The notes under the pieces are model-generated. The model saw only the letters and a list, made by a program, of their open reading frames with translations. It was not told the DNA's origin and did no database searches. 64,000 nucleotides of DNA from an uncultured Verrucomicrobiota bacterium (lineage in GTDB: Bacteria; Verrucomicrobiota; Verrucomicrobiia; Opitutales; Intestinicryptomonadaceae): the NCBI GenBank assembly GCA_949283955.1, contig CASDUP010000031.1, positions 1-64,000 on the forward strand, read 5' to 3'. Position 1 is the stretch's first letter; each line of letters begins with the position of its first letter. Shown here in pieces: positions 8,971 to 17,974 of the stretch. A program made the position numbers and the translations under genes.

Positions 8971-10533
8971 ATGAGCCCCCGTCGAGGCAGGAGAATATCA
9001 ATAGGCGCGCAAATATTTTTTTCGTCGCTGCTTGCAGTTTTTGCCATCGCGACCCCATTTTCGCTGTACGAGATGTACCGCGACACGAAATCCATCAGGC
9101 TGGCAATAGACGAGAGATTGAAAACTGCTGCGTACGGGCTTCGCGAAATCCTGCCGAACGACTACTTCGACAAGCTCTTGAAAGGAGAAGTGGAAAAGTC
9201 GGAGTATGACGCGCTAAGGTCTCGTTTGAACGACTATCGGAAGAAGGTTGGGGTCCAATATTTGTACGCGGTGGGAAAATTTCCCGACGGAAAAATCAGA
9301 TACCTTCTCGACACAAGCTCCCCGGAGCCCTTCCGCGCCTACGACAATCCCACTCCCATGGTGTTAAGGGCCCTTTCCTCAAGGGAGGTGACAATAGACC
9401 AGGAACTGGATTTCAACATAGACAAAAAAATACGAACCGCGCTCGTTCCATGCCTTTCGAGCGGAGGAAACTTTTTCGTCAGCGGAGCCGACATAGAGCT
9501 GAAATACGTCAGGGAGGAAATATTCCACCTGGTTTCAAACTTTTTCTTCCTTCTTTTGCTAGGACTGTTTTTTACGGGAATAATAGCGTTTTTTCTATCG
9601 CGTAAAATTTCCGCCCCCATAAGAAGGCTTTCTAAATTCGCCCTAAAACTCGCCGAAAACAATTTCGCCAAAGACCTCAAGCCTGACGAACCGATAGGGG
9701 CAAAAACTCTCGAGGTAGCCACCCTCGACCGCAACATAGCGCTCATGCGCAGAAGCCTTTCGGAATATATTGAAAATTTAAAGATTGCCGTCGGCGCAAA
9801 AGAGAGGGCCGAAAGCGAATTGAAAATAGCCGGAGAGATACAGAAGAGCTTTCTGCCGAAAGAAAGCATAGAGACGGAAAACTTCTCGATTTTTGGCGAC
9901 ATGAAAAGTTCGCGCGAGGCGGGCGGAGACCTTTTCAGCTACGAAGTGTCGGAAAATTCTGGAAATTTGGCATTCGTGATAGGGGACGTATCGGGCAAGG
10001 GAATGCCAGCCGCCCTCTTTATGGCAAGAGCCATAACGCTGGCTAAAATCTCCGGAGAAAACTTCGACGATGTATCCGAGATAGCGAGGGCGATGAACGA
10101 GCAGCTGTGCAAAAACAACGAGACTTGCACTTTTGTGACGCTCTTTTTCGGCATTTTCAATCCAGAGACAAAAATTCTAAAATTTGTAAATTGCGGCCAC
10201 AATCCGCCCTATTTGAAACGCGACGGAAAGGTATTTTCCATAAAAGTAAAGCCCAACACCGCCCTCGGAGCGATTGAAAATGCAAACTTTCAAGAGGAGC
10301 AGATTCTCTTGAATCCGGGAGACGAAATTTTGCTCTACACCGACGGAGTATGCGAAGCCACCGCCCCTGACGGCACATTTTTTGGAGACGAGAGAACGAG
10401 GGAAATTTTCTCCTCGATGCCCCCTTCGGCAACCCCGAGGGAAGTTTGCGCCAAGATAATGTCCGAAGTTTTAAAGTTCGGATCGGAACAGGCCGACGAC
10501 ACCACAGTTCTGTGCCTAAAAATCTCGAAATAA
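8971..10533 (+). CDS. Membrane-bound SpoIIE/RsbU-type PP2C phosphatase with HAMP domain
   Basis: A 520-residue sensor phosphatase. A transmembrane helix spans about residues 8-34, an extracytoplasmic region follows to about 190, and a second helix lies around 190-213. A HAMP linker (KISAPIRRLSKFALKLAENNF) follows, then a short coiled coil. The C-terminal PP2C_SIG domain from about residue 285 has all expected metal-binding acids: GGDLF, GDVSGKGMPAALFMA, NCGHNPPY, LYTDG and ADDTT. Such enzymes dephosphorylate STAS-domain anti-sigma antagonists in partner-switching circuits. No STAS protein is encoded nearby, but an RsbW-type ATPase lies at 184-594. The extracytoplasmic domain is not one I recognise. 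Confidence 0.88.
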   Translation: MSPRRGRRISIGAQIFFSSLLAVFAIATPFSLYEMYRDTKSIRLAIDERLKTAAYGLREILPNDYFDKLLKGEVEKSEYDALRSRLNDYRKKVGVQYLYAVGKFPDGKIRYLLDTSSPEPFRAYDNPTPMVLRALSSREVTIDQELDFNIDKKIRTALVPCLSSGGNFFVSGADIELKYVREEIFHLVSNFFFLLLLGLFFTGIIAFFLSRKISAPIRRLSKFALKLAENNFAKDLKPDEPIGAKTLEVATLDRNIALMRRSLSEYIENLKIAVGAKERAESELKIAGEIQKSFLPKESIETENFSIFGDMKSSREAGGDLFSYEVSENSGNLAFVIGDVSGKGMPAALFMARAITLAKISGENFDDVSEIARAMNEQLCKNNETCTFVTLFFGIFNPETKILKFVNCGHNPPYLKRDGKVFSIKVKPNTALGAIENANFQEEQILLNPGDEILLYTDGVCEATAPDGTFFGDERTREIFSSMPPSATPREVCAKIMSEVLKFGSEQADDTTVLCLKISK

Positions 10534-10537
10534 GCCG

Positions 10538-11416
10538 TCAGGCGTTTTCGAGAGCCTTGCAAACTTCGTCGATTAGAAAGTTTGGAGTCGACGCCCCGGC
10601 GGTCACCCCTATGGTTTCGAACTTCTTCAATTCTTGCAAATCGAGTTCCGCGGCGGTCTCTATGTGGTAGCATGGAAGTCCCGTCCTGCGGGCCATTATC
10701 GCAAGTTTCACGGTGTTTGCCGAATGCTTCCCGCCTATTACAACTATTGCTTCGGCACCCTTCTCGGCGAGAACCCTAACGTCCTTTTGGCGCTCCTTCG
10801 TAGCTCCGCATATAGTGTCTATCACATCGGTGTTCGGATATTTGGATTTAAAATATTCCGCCATTTCGTTGAAGTCGTCGGTGAACATGGTCGACTGGGA
10901 AACCATGCATATATCCCCTGAAAGAGGAGGCAGCTTATCTATGTCCTCCTTGCTTTTTACCACATATCCCCTCCCGTCCGCGTATCCGAGAAGGCCTATC
11001 ACTTCGGGATGGTTGGGATCGCCCACTATGACGGTCGTGTATCCCTTGTTGGCGTGCAACTTAATCACTCCCGCTATCTTTCCCACGTCTCTGCACGTGG
11101 CGTCTTTGCACTTTAGCCCCAAGCTCTTCAAATAGTCCCTCCTCTTTGGGGAAACTCCGTGCGCCCTAAACACCAAAACATCGTCTTTTGATGCCCCCTT
11201 TATGCGTAGATCTTCGCCTATGCCCATCTCGGACTTGTAGTCCCCTATCTCCAAAATACCGCTGTTTTGGAGGCGCTCCATCATCTGCCTGTTGTGTATG
11301 AGAGGACCGTCCGTGTACACTTTTCGGGTTCCGTCCTCCGTGCACTTCATGGCAATATCTATCGCCCTTTCCACACCGAAACAAAAACCGGCGCTCTTTG
11401 CCCTTATGACTTTCAT
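10538..11416 (-). CDS. ispH: 4-hydroxy-3-methylbut-2-enyl diphosphate reductase
   Basis: A 292-residue enzyme (LytB) for the last step of the MEP isoprenoid pathway, giving IPP and DMAPP. I chose the ATG at 11416, giving MKVIRAKSAGFCFGVERAI, over a longer frame whose extra N-terminus matches nothing in the family. The three cluster ligands are Cys12, the second Cys of CKDATC, and the Cys of DTICGATKERQ. The catalytic segment DPNHPEVIG and the SQSTMF and TAGASTPN motifs are present. Its 3' end lies 4 nt from the end of the convergent phosphatase gene. Confidence 0.95.
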   Translation of the reverse strand: MKVIRAKSAGFCFGVERAIDIAMKCTEDGTRKVYTDGPLIHNRQMMERLQNSGILEIGDYKSEMGIGEDLRIKGASKDDVLVFRAHGVSPKRRDYLKSLGLKCKDATCRDVGKIAGVIKLHANKGYTTVIVGDPNHPEVIGLLGYADGRGYVVKSKEDIDKLPPLSGDICMVSQSTMFTDDFNEMAEYFKSKYPNTDVIDTICGATKERQKDVRVLAEKGAEAIVVIGGKHSANTVKLAIMARRTGLPCYHIETAAELDLQELKKFETIGVTAGASTPNFLIDEVCKALENA

Positions 11417-11434
11417 GAGGCTATCGTCTAAAAC

Positions 11435-11470
11435 AAAAAATCCCCCGCGCAAGGCTAAACCGCGCGGGGG
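11435..11470 (-). terminator. Rho-independent terminator after the DUF1080 gene
   Basis: Perfect arms CCCCCGCGC (11442-11450) and GCGCGGGGG (11462-11470) form a 9-bp GC stem. The A-run at 11435-11440 becomes a T-run on the minus strand. It separates the DUF1080 gene from ispH. Confidence 0.88.
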
Positions 11471-11481
11471 AAACAAAACCT

Positions 11482-12513
11482 TTACTCTTCCACAAGCCAG
11501 ATGTTTCTAAACTGAATCACCGCGTTGTGGTCCTGCAACATTATCCTCGCAAGCTCGTCGCCTTTCTTGAAGGCAAGCTTCTCAAAGTCCTTTTGGGCAT
11601 GCGAAGTTCCGCGGGTCAAAACAATCCCCCTCTGGATTATCACCCCGTTGTGCGAAACGTCAACGAGAGGATACGAAACTATCTCTCCCTTCTCGTTAAA
11701 GCGCGGAGCCTTGTAGCGAATGTCGTAGGTCTGCCACGTTTCGGGAGGAAGAGAGGCGTTGACTCTCGGAGGAGAGTAGCGATAAACCGCTCCGCAGTCG
11801 TTCCAGACGCCTTCGCGGGCAAACGAATCAAGTATCTGTATTTCGGTCTCGCCTATGTACACCCCGGAATTTCCCGGATACTTCGGCTGGTTCGGGCCGT
11901 ACTCCTCTGGAAGCTTAAACTCGATGTGAAGAGTGAAATCTCCGAAGCGCCTTTTGGTTCCTATGTTCGTGTACTTTCTCTTTTTCCCGCCTTCGTCCAT
12001 CATTAAACGGGTCTCCAAAACCTTTTCGTCCTTCAACAGATTCCAGCAACACGGCTTTCCGTCGTCAGGAATATTTTTCCATTCGTCAGTGGAAGAACCG
12101 TCGAACAACACTACGGCGTTTTCGGGAGGATTTTTACCCATTGTGGGAGAAACCCTGTTTACCCTCTTTAGGAGCATTTCCTCGGATTTCCCGTCCTTCT
12201 CGCGAACCAACTTCATGTCGCCGTTCTTTTCCAGAACTCCGGAATACCCGCTGCCGCCCTTAAATTCCAATTTGTCCTTGCCTACCGCACCGTCCACAAA
12301 AATGTCCAAATACGGCTCCACTCTCTGGACGAGGGCGGGTATTATCTCAACCCTGTACGAGTCCTTCACGCGGGAAACTCTCGCTGCGACAGTCTGCCAG
12401 CTCTTAGACACCAAACCTTTGTTAGCCCCGGAATACTCGCCCACAAACGGATCTTTCGCAAGAGCCGAACAGGCAAGCGCCAAAGCGCAAATCAATGCAA
12501 TCAATTGTCTCAT
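11482..12513 (-). CDS. Secreted DUF1080 (3-keto-disaccharide hydrolase) domain protein
   Basis: A 343-residue exported protein. A signal peptide with an AxA-type cleavage site covers about residues 1-19 (ALACSALAK). Residues 20-125 are an N-terminal beta-rich region with no family I recognise. Residues about 130-343 form a DUF1080 concanavalin-like domain starting at NAVVLFDGSSTDEWKN, with the conserved YPGNSGVYIG and WQTYDIRYKAPRF segments and the terminal IQFRNIWLVE. Members in Planctomycetes and Verrucomicrobiota act on 3-keto-glycosides or bind glycans outside the cytoplasm. No oxidoreductase or glycoside hydrolase gene is adjacent, so the substrate is open. Confidence 0.85.
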   Translation of the reverse strand: MRQLIALICALALACSALAKDPFVGEYSGANKGLVSKSWQTVAARVSRVKDSYRVEIIPALVQRVEPYLDIFVDGAVGKDKLEFKGGSGYSGVLEKNGDMKLVREKDGKSEEMLLKRVNRVSPTMGKNPPENAVVLFDGSSTDEWKNIPDDGKPCCWNLLKDEKVLETRLMMDEGGKKRKYTNIGTKRRFGDFTLHIEFKLPEEYGPNQPKYPGNSGVYIGETEIQILDSFAREGVWNDCGAVYRYSPPRVNASLPPETWQTYDIRYKAPRFNEKGEIVSYPLVDVSHNGVIIQRGIVLTRGTSHAQKDFEKLAFKKGDELARIMLQDHNAVIQFRNIWLVEE

Positions 12514-12537
12514 ATTCCTCCTTTTATCAAAAAAACT

Positions 12538-13953
12538 CTACGCTTTCTGGATATCATATCCGTCTTTTTTGTCCAACACATTCCAACCCAAATCGGAAAG
12601 TTTTTTTCTCAGAGAATCGGCCAACGCGAAGTCTTTTGATTTCTTCGCCGCCCACCTCTCCTCAGCCAATGCTACAACTTCCTCCGGAATTTCAGAACTC
12701 TTTGAATCCGCGAAAATGTCCAGCCCCAAAGCGTAAAGAATATTTCCGAACGCCTCGACGTCCCTTTTGGAAAAGTCGCCCTTTTTCGAAAACGCCGAAA
12801 ACACCTCTCCCATGGCTTTGGGAACGTTCAAGTCGTCGCACAGAGCCTCCCAAGCCCCCTCGAAAGCGGTTCCCTCGAAGCCGGAAGCCTTGCCGACCAC
12901 AAACTTTTTGAAATCGTCCTCGGAAATTCCGAGGGTTTTCAAAACTGAAACAATCTCCCTTCTGAGTTTTTCGAGCGCGCTTTTGGCGTCTTCCAATCCC
13001 TTGAAAGTGAAATTCAACTGTTGGCGGTAGTGTCCAGATATGAGGGCGTATCGAACCTGCATGGGGGAGTATCCCTTCTCGACAAGTTGGTCGAGGGTGT
13101 AGAGGTTGCCGAAGCTCTTCGACATTTTCCTTCCCTCGACCATCAAATGGGCGCTGTGAAACCAATACTTTGCCGGAGGGACGCCCGTGGCGCACATGCT
13201 CTGGGCAATTTCGTTTTCATGGTGCGGGAAGCAAAGGTCGACCCCTCCTCCGTGGAGCTCGAAAGAATCTCCCAAGTATTTTCTGGACATTGCCGAGCAC
13301 TCTATGTGCCAACCCGGCCTGCCCTCTCCCCACGGAGACTTCCAAGAATTCTCCCCGTCCTCGGGTTTACGACCCTTCCAAAGAGCGAAATCCATAACCC
13401 TTTCCCTCTCGTACTCGTCGGCCGAATTCACCTCGCCTGCCGAATTCACAGCCTGGGTGTCGAGATGCTCCAAATCCAATCCAGACAAACGGCCATACTC
13501 GGGAAACGTCGATATTTTAAAATAGACGCTTCCATCTGAAGCCGGATAAGCGTGCCCTTTATCTACGAGCGTGGAAACCATCTCCAACTGCTCCTTTATG
13601 TGCTCGGTTGCCCGCGGCTCGACAGACGGAGGAAGCATGTTCAGCTTGAGGCAGTCCTCGTGAAACTTGTCCTCCCACTTGCGGGTAAACTCCTTTAGCG
13701 AAATTCCAAGCTTGCGGCTTTCCCGTATTGTTTTGTCGTCAACGTCGGTGATGTTCCTGACATGCCTAACATTAAATCCGGCAAGCTCGAGCGTTCTGCG
13801 AAGAACGTCCTGCGCTATGAATGTCCTAAAATTTCCGATATGCGCCGGACCGTAAACGGTGGGACCGCAACAATACATGCCGAAAATCCCTTCTCCGTCG
13901 GGCCGGAGTTCGTCCTTGTGTCGAGTGAGAGTGTTGTTGATTCTCGGGTTCAT
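12538..13953 (-). CDS. cysS: Cysteinyl-tRNA synthetase
   Basis: A 471-residue class I synthetase. The HIGH-type motif is PAHIGN near residues 35-40, and the KMSKS motif is intact (KMSKSFGN). Zinc ligands are recognisable at the Cys in YCCGPTVY, in IECSAM and in the HHENEIAQS segment. The C-terminal DALR and anticodon-binding parts follow, ending about residue 471, close to the usual length. The start at 13953 is only 44 nt from the divergent hemB start, so the two promoters must be tightly packed. Confidence 0.96.
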   Translation of the reverse strand: MNPRINNTLTRHKDELRPDGEGIFGMYCCGPTVYGPAHIGNFRTFIAQDVLRRTLELAGFNVRHVRNITDVDDKTIRESRKLGISLKEFTRKWEDKFHEDCLKLNMLPPSVEPRATEHIKEQLEMVSTLVDKGHAYPASDGSVYFKISTFPEYGRLSGLDLEHLDTQAVNSAGEVNSADEYERERVMDFALWKGRKPEDGENSWKSPWGEGRPGWHIECSAMSRKYLGDSFELHGGGVDLCFPHHENEIAQSMCATGVPPAKYWFHSAHLMVEGRKMSKSFGNLYTLDQLVEKGYSPMQVRYALISGHYRQQLNFTFKGLEDAKSALEKLRREIVSVLKTLGISEDDFKKFVVGKASGFEGTAFEGAWEALCDDLNVPKAMGEVFSAFSKKGDFSKRDVEAFGNILYALGLDIFADSKSSEIPEEVVALAEERWAAKKSKDFALADSLRKKLSDLGWNVLDKKDGYDIQKA

Positions 13954-13997
13954 TTTTCTTTATTGCTTTTTTTTATAATTCGGAAAAGCCTATCTCC

Positions 13998-14990
13998 ATG
14001 GAAGAAAAATTCAAGCTCGATATAAAAAAGAGACCGCGCCGTCTGCGCAAGTCGCAGAGGATTCTCGATCTCTGCCGCGAGAGCGAAGTAAGACCCTCGA
14101 ATTTGATACTGCCCGTCTTCATAAAGGAGGGGAAAAAGGGTTCCGAAGAGATACCCTCTATGCCCGGAATATCCAGGCATACCATAGATTCTCTTTTGAG
14201 GGAGTGCGAAAAATGCCTTTCTGCCGGAGTGGGTGCCATAGCCCCGTTCCCGAACGTCAACCCTAAATACAAATCTAAGGACGCCTCCGAATCCCTCAAC
14301 TCGAAATCGCTCGCAAACAGAGCCATCGAAGCAGTAAAGAAACATTTTCCCGAAATAGTGGTGATAGCGGATATAGCCCTCGACCCCTACACTTCCCATG
14401 GACACGACGGCATTCTAAACGACAGAGGGGACTGGATTTTGAACGACGAGACCGTAGAAATCTTGGCAGGAATGTCGCTTATGGCAGCGCATGCTGGGGC
14501 GGACTTCGTGGCTCCGAGCGACATGATGGACGGAAGAATAGGTGCAATTAGGGAGGCTTTGGACGAGTGCGGATTTACGGATACCGCGATTATGGCATAC
14601 AGCGCAAAATACTCCTCGTGCATGTATTCTCCCTTCAGGGACGCGATAGGAAGCGCCCCCAAAGGAGGGAAGGTAAAATATTTGGACAAGCGCGGCTACC
14701 AGCTGTCCCCGACAAATTCCCGGGAAGCGATGAAAGAAATTGCTTTGGACGAAGAGGAGGGAGCAGACGTTTTAATGGTAAAACCGGCAGGCTGGTACTT
14801 GGACATAGTCTCCGAGGCAAAAAAGCGCAGCAATCTTCCCATAGCGGCCTACCAAGTATCCGGAGAATACTCTATGATTATGGCGGCAGTAAAGAACGGC
14901 TGGCTCGACTTAGAGCGCGCAAAGCGCGAGTCTTTGGACTCTATAAAGAGAGCCGGGGCGGACATGATTCTAACGTATTTCGCAATATAG
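13998..14990 (+). CDS. hemB: Porphobilinogen synthase (delta-aminolevulinic acid dehydratase)
   Basis: A 330-residue enzyme joining two 5-aminolevulinate molecules in haem synthesis. The two Schiff-base lysines are in SAKYSSCMYSPFRDA and VLMVKPAGWYLD. The metal-site segment reads ALDPYTSHGHDG, with Asp where zinc-type enzymes carry Cys, so this is the magnesium-dependent type. The TSHGHDG flap region and the FRDAIGSAPK substrate loop are intact. It is divergent from cysS. Haem supply is relevant because the window encodes two c-type cytochromes and their maturation proteins. Confidence 0.96.
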   Translation: MEEKFKLDIKKRPRRLRKSQRILDLCRESEVRPSNLILPVFIKEGKKGSEEIPSMPGISRHTIDSLLRECEKCLSAGVGAIAPFPNVNPKYKSKDASESLNSKSLANRAIEAVKKHFPEIVVIADIALDPYTSHGHDGILNDRGDWILNDETVEILAGMSLMAAHAGADFVAPSDMMDGRIGAIREALDECGFTDTAIMAYSAKYSSCMYSPFRDAIGSAPKGGKVKYLDKRGYQLSPTNSREAMKEIALDEEEGADVLMVKPAGWYLDIVSEAKKRSNLPIAAYQVSGEYSMIMAAVKNGWLDLERAKRESLDSIKRAGADMILTYFAI

Positions 14991-15241
14991 AAGCGAAAGC
15001 AAGTTTTGCATTTGGGGGCAAGTTTGTCTTCCCCAAAATTTCTTTGGCTTACCAGAAGATTTTTTCTCCGCGGCGCTTTTCGTTGCAAGGCCAAAAATCT
15101 TCGGGAATAATTCCGCAGGCAAACCGTTCCCCGGAAATTTAATCAAACGATGCGCTGCCGCGACAAAGGCTGATGCTTCCAATGTGCATTGCCTGCTTTC
15201 GCTCCGAGCGCTTCGAAAGAACAAAGCCTTACCCCGTTTCC

Positions 15242-17143
15242 TTAATAAAGGTACGTCTTGCCCTTTAGGGCCGAATTGTATCTGGCCATCATCTTCACGC
15301 CTTCCCTCGGCTTTATCAGGTCGGATTTTATGGCAGAATCTATCTTCTTTTTCATCTCCCTGGAAACGTACTCCGGCTTGTATTGAATTTGAGGAATCAC
15401 GTCCTCTATCGAGGATCCGTCTATGGAGTCCTCTATGTAAAATCCGTTTTCTTCGTCGTCGTCCAAAAACACGTGGACCTCGTTTACCCTGCCGAAAAGA
15501 TTGTGCTGGTCCCCAAGAATATCTTGGTAGGCTCCCACCAAAAACACCCCTATGTAATATCTCTCGTTCTTGCGAAGCCTGTGGAGAGGCAAAGTATCAC
15601 GCTCGTCCTCAAAATCTATAAACTTGTTTATCTTTCCGTCGGAATCGCACGTTATATCGACGAGAGTCGCCTGAACATCAGGCTTCTCGTCGAGGCGAGC
15701 CAAAGGAACAACCGGAAACAACTGCTTCAGCGCCCAGTGGTCCAACAAAGACTGAAATACCGAAAAATTGCAAACGTACTGCTCCGCAAGTATCTCGTCT
15801 ATCTTCCAAAGATCTTCGGGTATCTGCCGCATGCTCTTTATCTCTTCCGAAACGTCGCGGCATACGCTCCAAAAAATCCTCTCCGCAAGCGCCCACTCTT
15901 CAAGCTTCAACATTCCGTGAGAAAATAGAAGATGGGCCTCCTTCTTTAGCTGTTCGGCGTCGAGGAATCGCTCGAGCTGGCTCTTGTACGAGTCTCCATG
16001 CTCGAGTATGTGCATCAAATCCACAAGAACCCTGTTCGCCTTTTTGCCAAGTTTGGGAAACTTTCCTCCTATGGTTTTCGATATGGTGTCGAAGACCTCT
16101 AACACGAGAATCGAATGTGGAGCCACAACCGCCCTGCCGCTTTCCGTAACAATCTTCGGATGCGGAACTCCGGCCGAATCGCATACGCTTTTAATCGCAT
16201 AAACGACGGTTCTTGCGTATTCTTCGAGAGAGTAGTTTGCAGAGCTCTCGTAATTGGAACGCGATCCGTCATAGTCGACTGCCAACCCTCCGCCGCAGTC
16301 TATGTACTCGACGGGAAATCCCATTCTGCGGAATTCGCAATAGTACCTCGAGGCTTCGCTGACTGCGTTCTTTATAGTAGCTATATTCGGGACCTGGGAT
16401 CCTATGTGGAAATGAACGAGCTTCACGCAATCCTTAAATCCCGCCCTCTTTATCTTCGCCAAAGCCTCCAATATCTCCGACGGGAACAAGCCGAACTTTG
16501 CGTTCTCCCCTACGGAACCCGCCCATTTTCCCTCTCCCGAAATGTTCAGCTTAACCCTTATTCCTATCAAGGGCCGAGCTCCATCTTTCTTGGCAATCTT
16601 TAAAATGTCGTCTACCTCCGCGAGCTGCTCGACGACAAGTATTGCTTTTTTGCCTATCTTTCCTCCGTCTATTGCCAAACGTATGTACTCCTCGTCCTTG
16701 TATCCGTTGCATATCACAAGGGACTCCTTCGCCTCATGCAAAGCAAGAGCTATCACCAGCTCTCCCTTGCTACCCGCCTCTATTCCGTAGTCGAAATCCG
16801 CGCCTATGTCGAGTATCTCCTCGACAACCTCCCTCATCTGGTTCGTCTTCACGGGAAATACTCCCCTGTATGGAGCCTCGTACTTTTCGTCGGCTATAGC
16901 TTTGGCAAAGGCCTTGTTTAGACGCTTTACCCTGTTTCTCAAAAGGTCTTGAACCCTTATGGTAAGCGGAGCATTAAAGCCCATATTTCTGGCCTCCTCC
17001 ACTATGTCGAGAATATCTATCGACTTTCCGTCCGCAAGGGGATGGACCCTCAGCTTGCCCTCTTCTGACACCGAAAAGTGCCCCATTCCCCAGTCGTTTA
17101 TTCCGTAGAGTTTTTCGGAGTCGGATATTTTCCAGTTTCCCAT
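15242..17143 (-). CDS. speA: Biosynthetic arginine decarboxylase
   Basis: A 633-residue PLP enzyme of the alanine-racemase-fold decarboxylases that converts arginine to agmatine for polyamine synthesis. The N-terminal YGINDWGMGHFSV motif, the PLP lysine in FPVKTNQ (Lys99) and the GSKGELVIAL, LVDLMHILEHGDSYKSQ and VDITCDSDGKI segments are characteristic of SpeA. Length fits the family (about 630-660). The ATG at 17143 has no clear Shine-Dalgarno sequence. It lies 51 nt downstream of hisF on the same strand. No agmatinase or agmatine deiminase gene is visible here. Confidence 0.96.
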   Translation of the reverse strand: MGNWKISDSEKLYGINDWGMGHFSVSEEGKLRVHPLADGKSIDILDIVEEARNMGFNAPLTIRVQDLLRNRVKRLNKAFAKAIADEKYEAPYRGVFPVKTNQMREVVEEILDIGADFDYGIEAGSKGELVIALALHEAKESLVICNGYKDEEYIRLAIDGGKIGKKAILVVEQLAEVDDILKIAKKDGARPLIGIRVKLNISGEGKWAGSVGENAKFGLFPSEILEALAKIKRAGFKDCVKLVHFHIGSQVPNIATIKNAVSEASRYYCEFRRMGFPVEYIDCGGGLAVDYDGSRSNYESSANYSLEEYARTVVYAIKSVCDSAGVPHPKIVTESGRAVVAPHSILVLEVFDTISKTIGGKFPKLGKKANRVLVDLMHILEHGDSYKSQLERFLDAEQLKKEAHLLFSHGMLKLEEWALAERIFWSVCRDVSEEIKSMRQIPEDLWKIDEILAEQYVCNFSVFQSLLDHWALKQLFPVVPLARLDEKPDVQATLVDITCDSDGKINKFIDFEDERDTLPLHRLRKNERYYIGVFLVGAYQDILGDQHNLFGRVNEVHVFLDDDEENGFYIEDSIDGSSIEDVIPQIQYKPEYVSREMKKKIDSAIKSDLIKPREGVKMMARYNSALKGKTYLY

Positions 17144-17194
17144 GTCTTATTCGAGTAAAAGAGTTAACGAAGACCCGCCGGCAATTTTGCCGCC

Positions 17195-17953
17195 TTACAA
17201 CCTGGCGGGAAGACCCGCCGCTATCAAAGCTTTCTTGGCTTCGGAGATTTTAAATTTCCCGTAGTGAAAAATAGACGCCGCAAGAACCGCGCTAGCTCCG
17301 CCGTTCTTTACGGCGTCGACCAAATGGGACAACTCGCCGGCCCCTCCGGAGGCTATCACGGGAATTTCCACGGCATCGCTCACCGCCCTGGTGAGAGGAA
17401 TGTCATAGCCGTCTTTGCGGCCGTCGCAATCCATGGAAGTAAGCAAAATCTCCCCCGCGCCTCGCCGAGCCACTTCGCGTGCCCACTCAACCGCATCGAG
17501 CCCCGCGGCGTTCCTTCCCCCATGCGTGTAAACCGTCCACGAACCAGCATCGTTTCTCTTTGCGTCTATCGCAACCACAATGCACTGGCCCCCGAATTTG
17601 GACGAAGCCTCCGACACCAAATCAGGATTCAAAACCGCCGATGTGTTGAGCGAAACTTTGTCCGCTCCCGCGTTCAACATTTTCCTTATATCCTCCACGC
17701 TGCGCAATCCCCCACCCACGGTAAGGGGCATAAAGCACTGAGATGCAGTGCGCTCCACAACATCAAGCATTATATCGCGCCTGTCGCTGCTTGCCGTAAT
17801 GTCTAGAAAGACAAGTTCGTCCGCCCCCTGCATCTCGTACGCCTTTGCCTGCTCTACGGGATCTCCGGCATCCGCCAAATTCACAAAATTGACCCCCTTG
17901 ACAACGCGGCCGTCCTTTACATCAAGACATGGAATTATTCTAACGCTCAACAT
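17195..17953 (-). CDS. hisF: Imidazole glycerol phosphate synthase cyclase subunit
   Basis: A 252-residue TIM barrel that forms imidazole glycerol phosphate and AICAR with ammonia from HisH. I use the ATG at 17953, which gives [15 protein letters not shown]; a GTG start 15 nt further upstream is possible but less usual for the family. The catalytic Asp in [12 protein letters not shown] and the second Asp in VVAIDAKRN are both present, as are the phosphate-binding GGGLRSVED and [11 protein letters not shown] loops. No other his genes apart from hisS lie in the window, so the histidine pathway genes are scattered. Confidence 0.95.
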   Translation of the reverse strand: MLSVRIIPCLDVKDGRVVKGVNFVNLADAGDPVEQAKAYEMQGADELVFLDITASSDRRDIMLDVVERTASQCFMPLTVGGGLRSVEDIRKMLNAGADKVSLNTSAVLNPDLVSEASSKFGGQCIVVAIDAKRNDAGSWTVYTHGGRNAAGLDAVEWAREVARRGAGEILLTSMDCDGRKDGYDIPLTRAVSDAVEIPVIASGGAGELSHLVDAVKNGGASAVLAASIFHYGKFKISEAKKALIAAGLPARL

Positions 17954-17974
17954 ATCCGTCAAAAACACAAAAAA

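Noticed and set aside
17171-17220. Repeated AGACCCGCCG between speA and hisF
   Set aside because: Two ten-base copies 30 nt apart are too short and GC-rich to be distinguished from chance.
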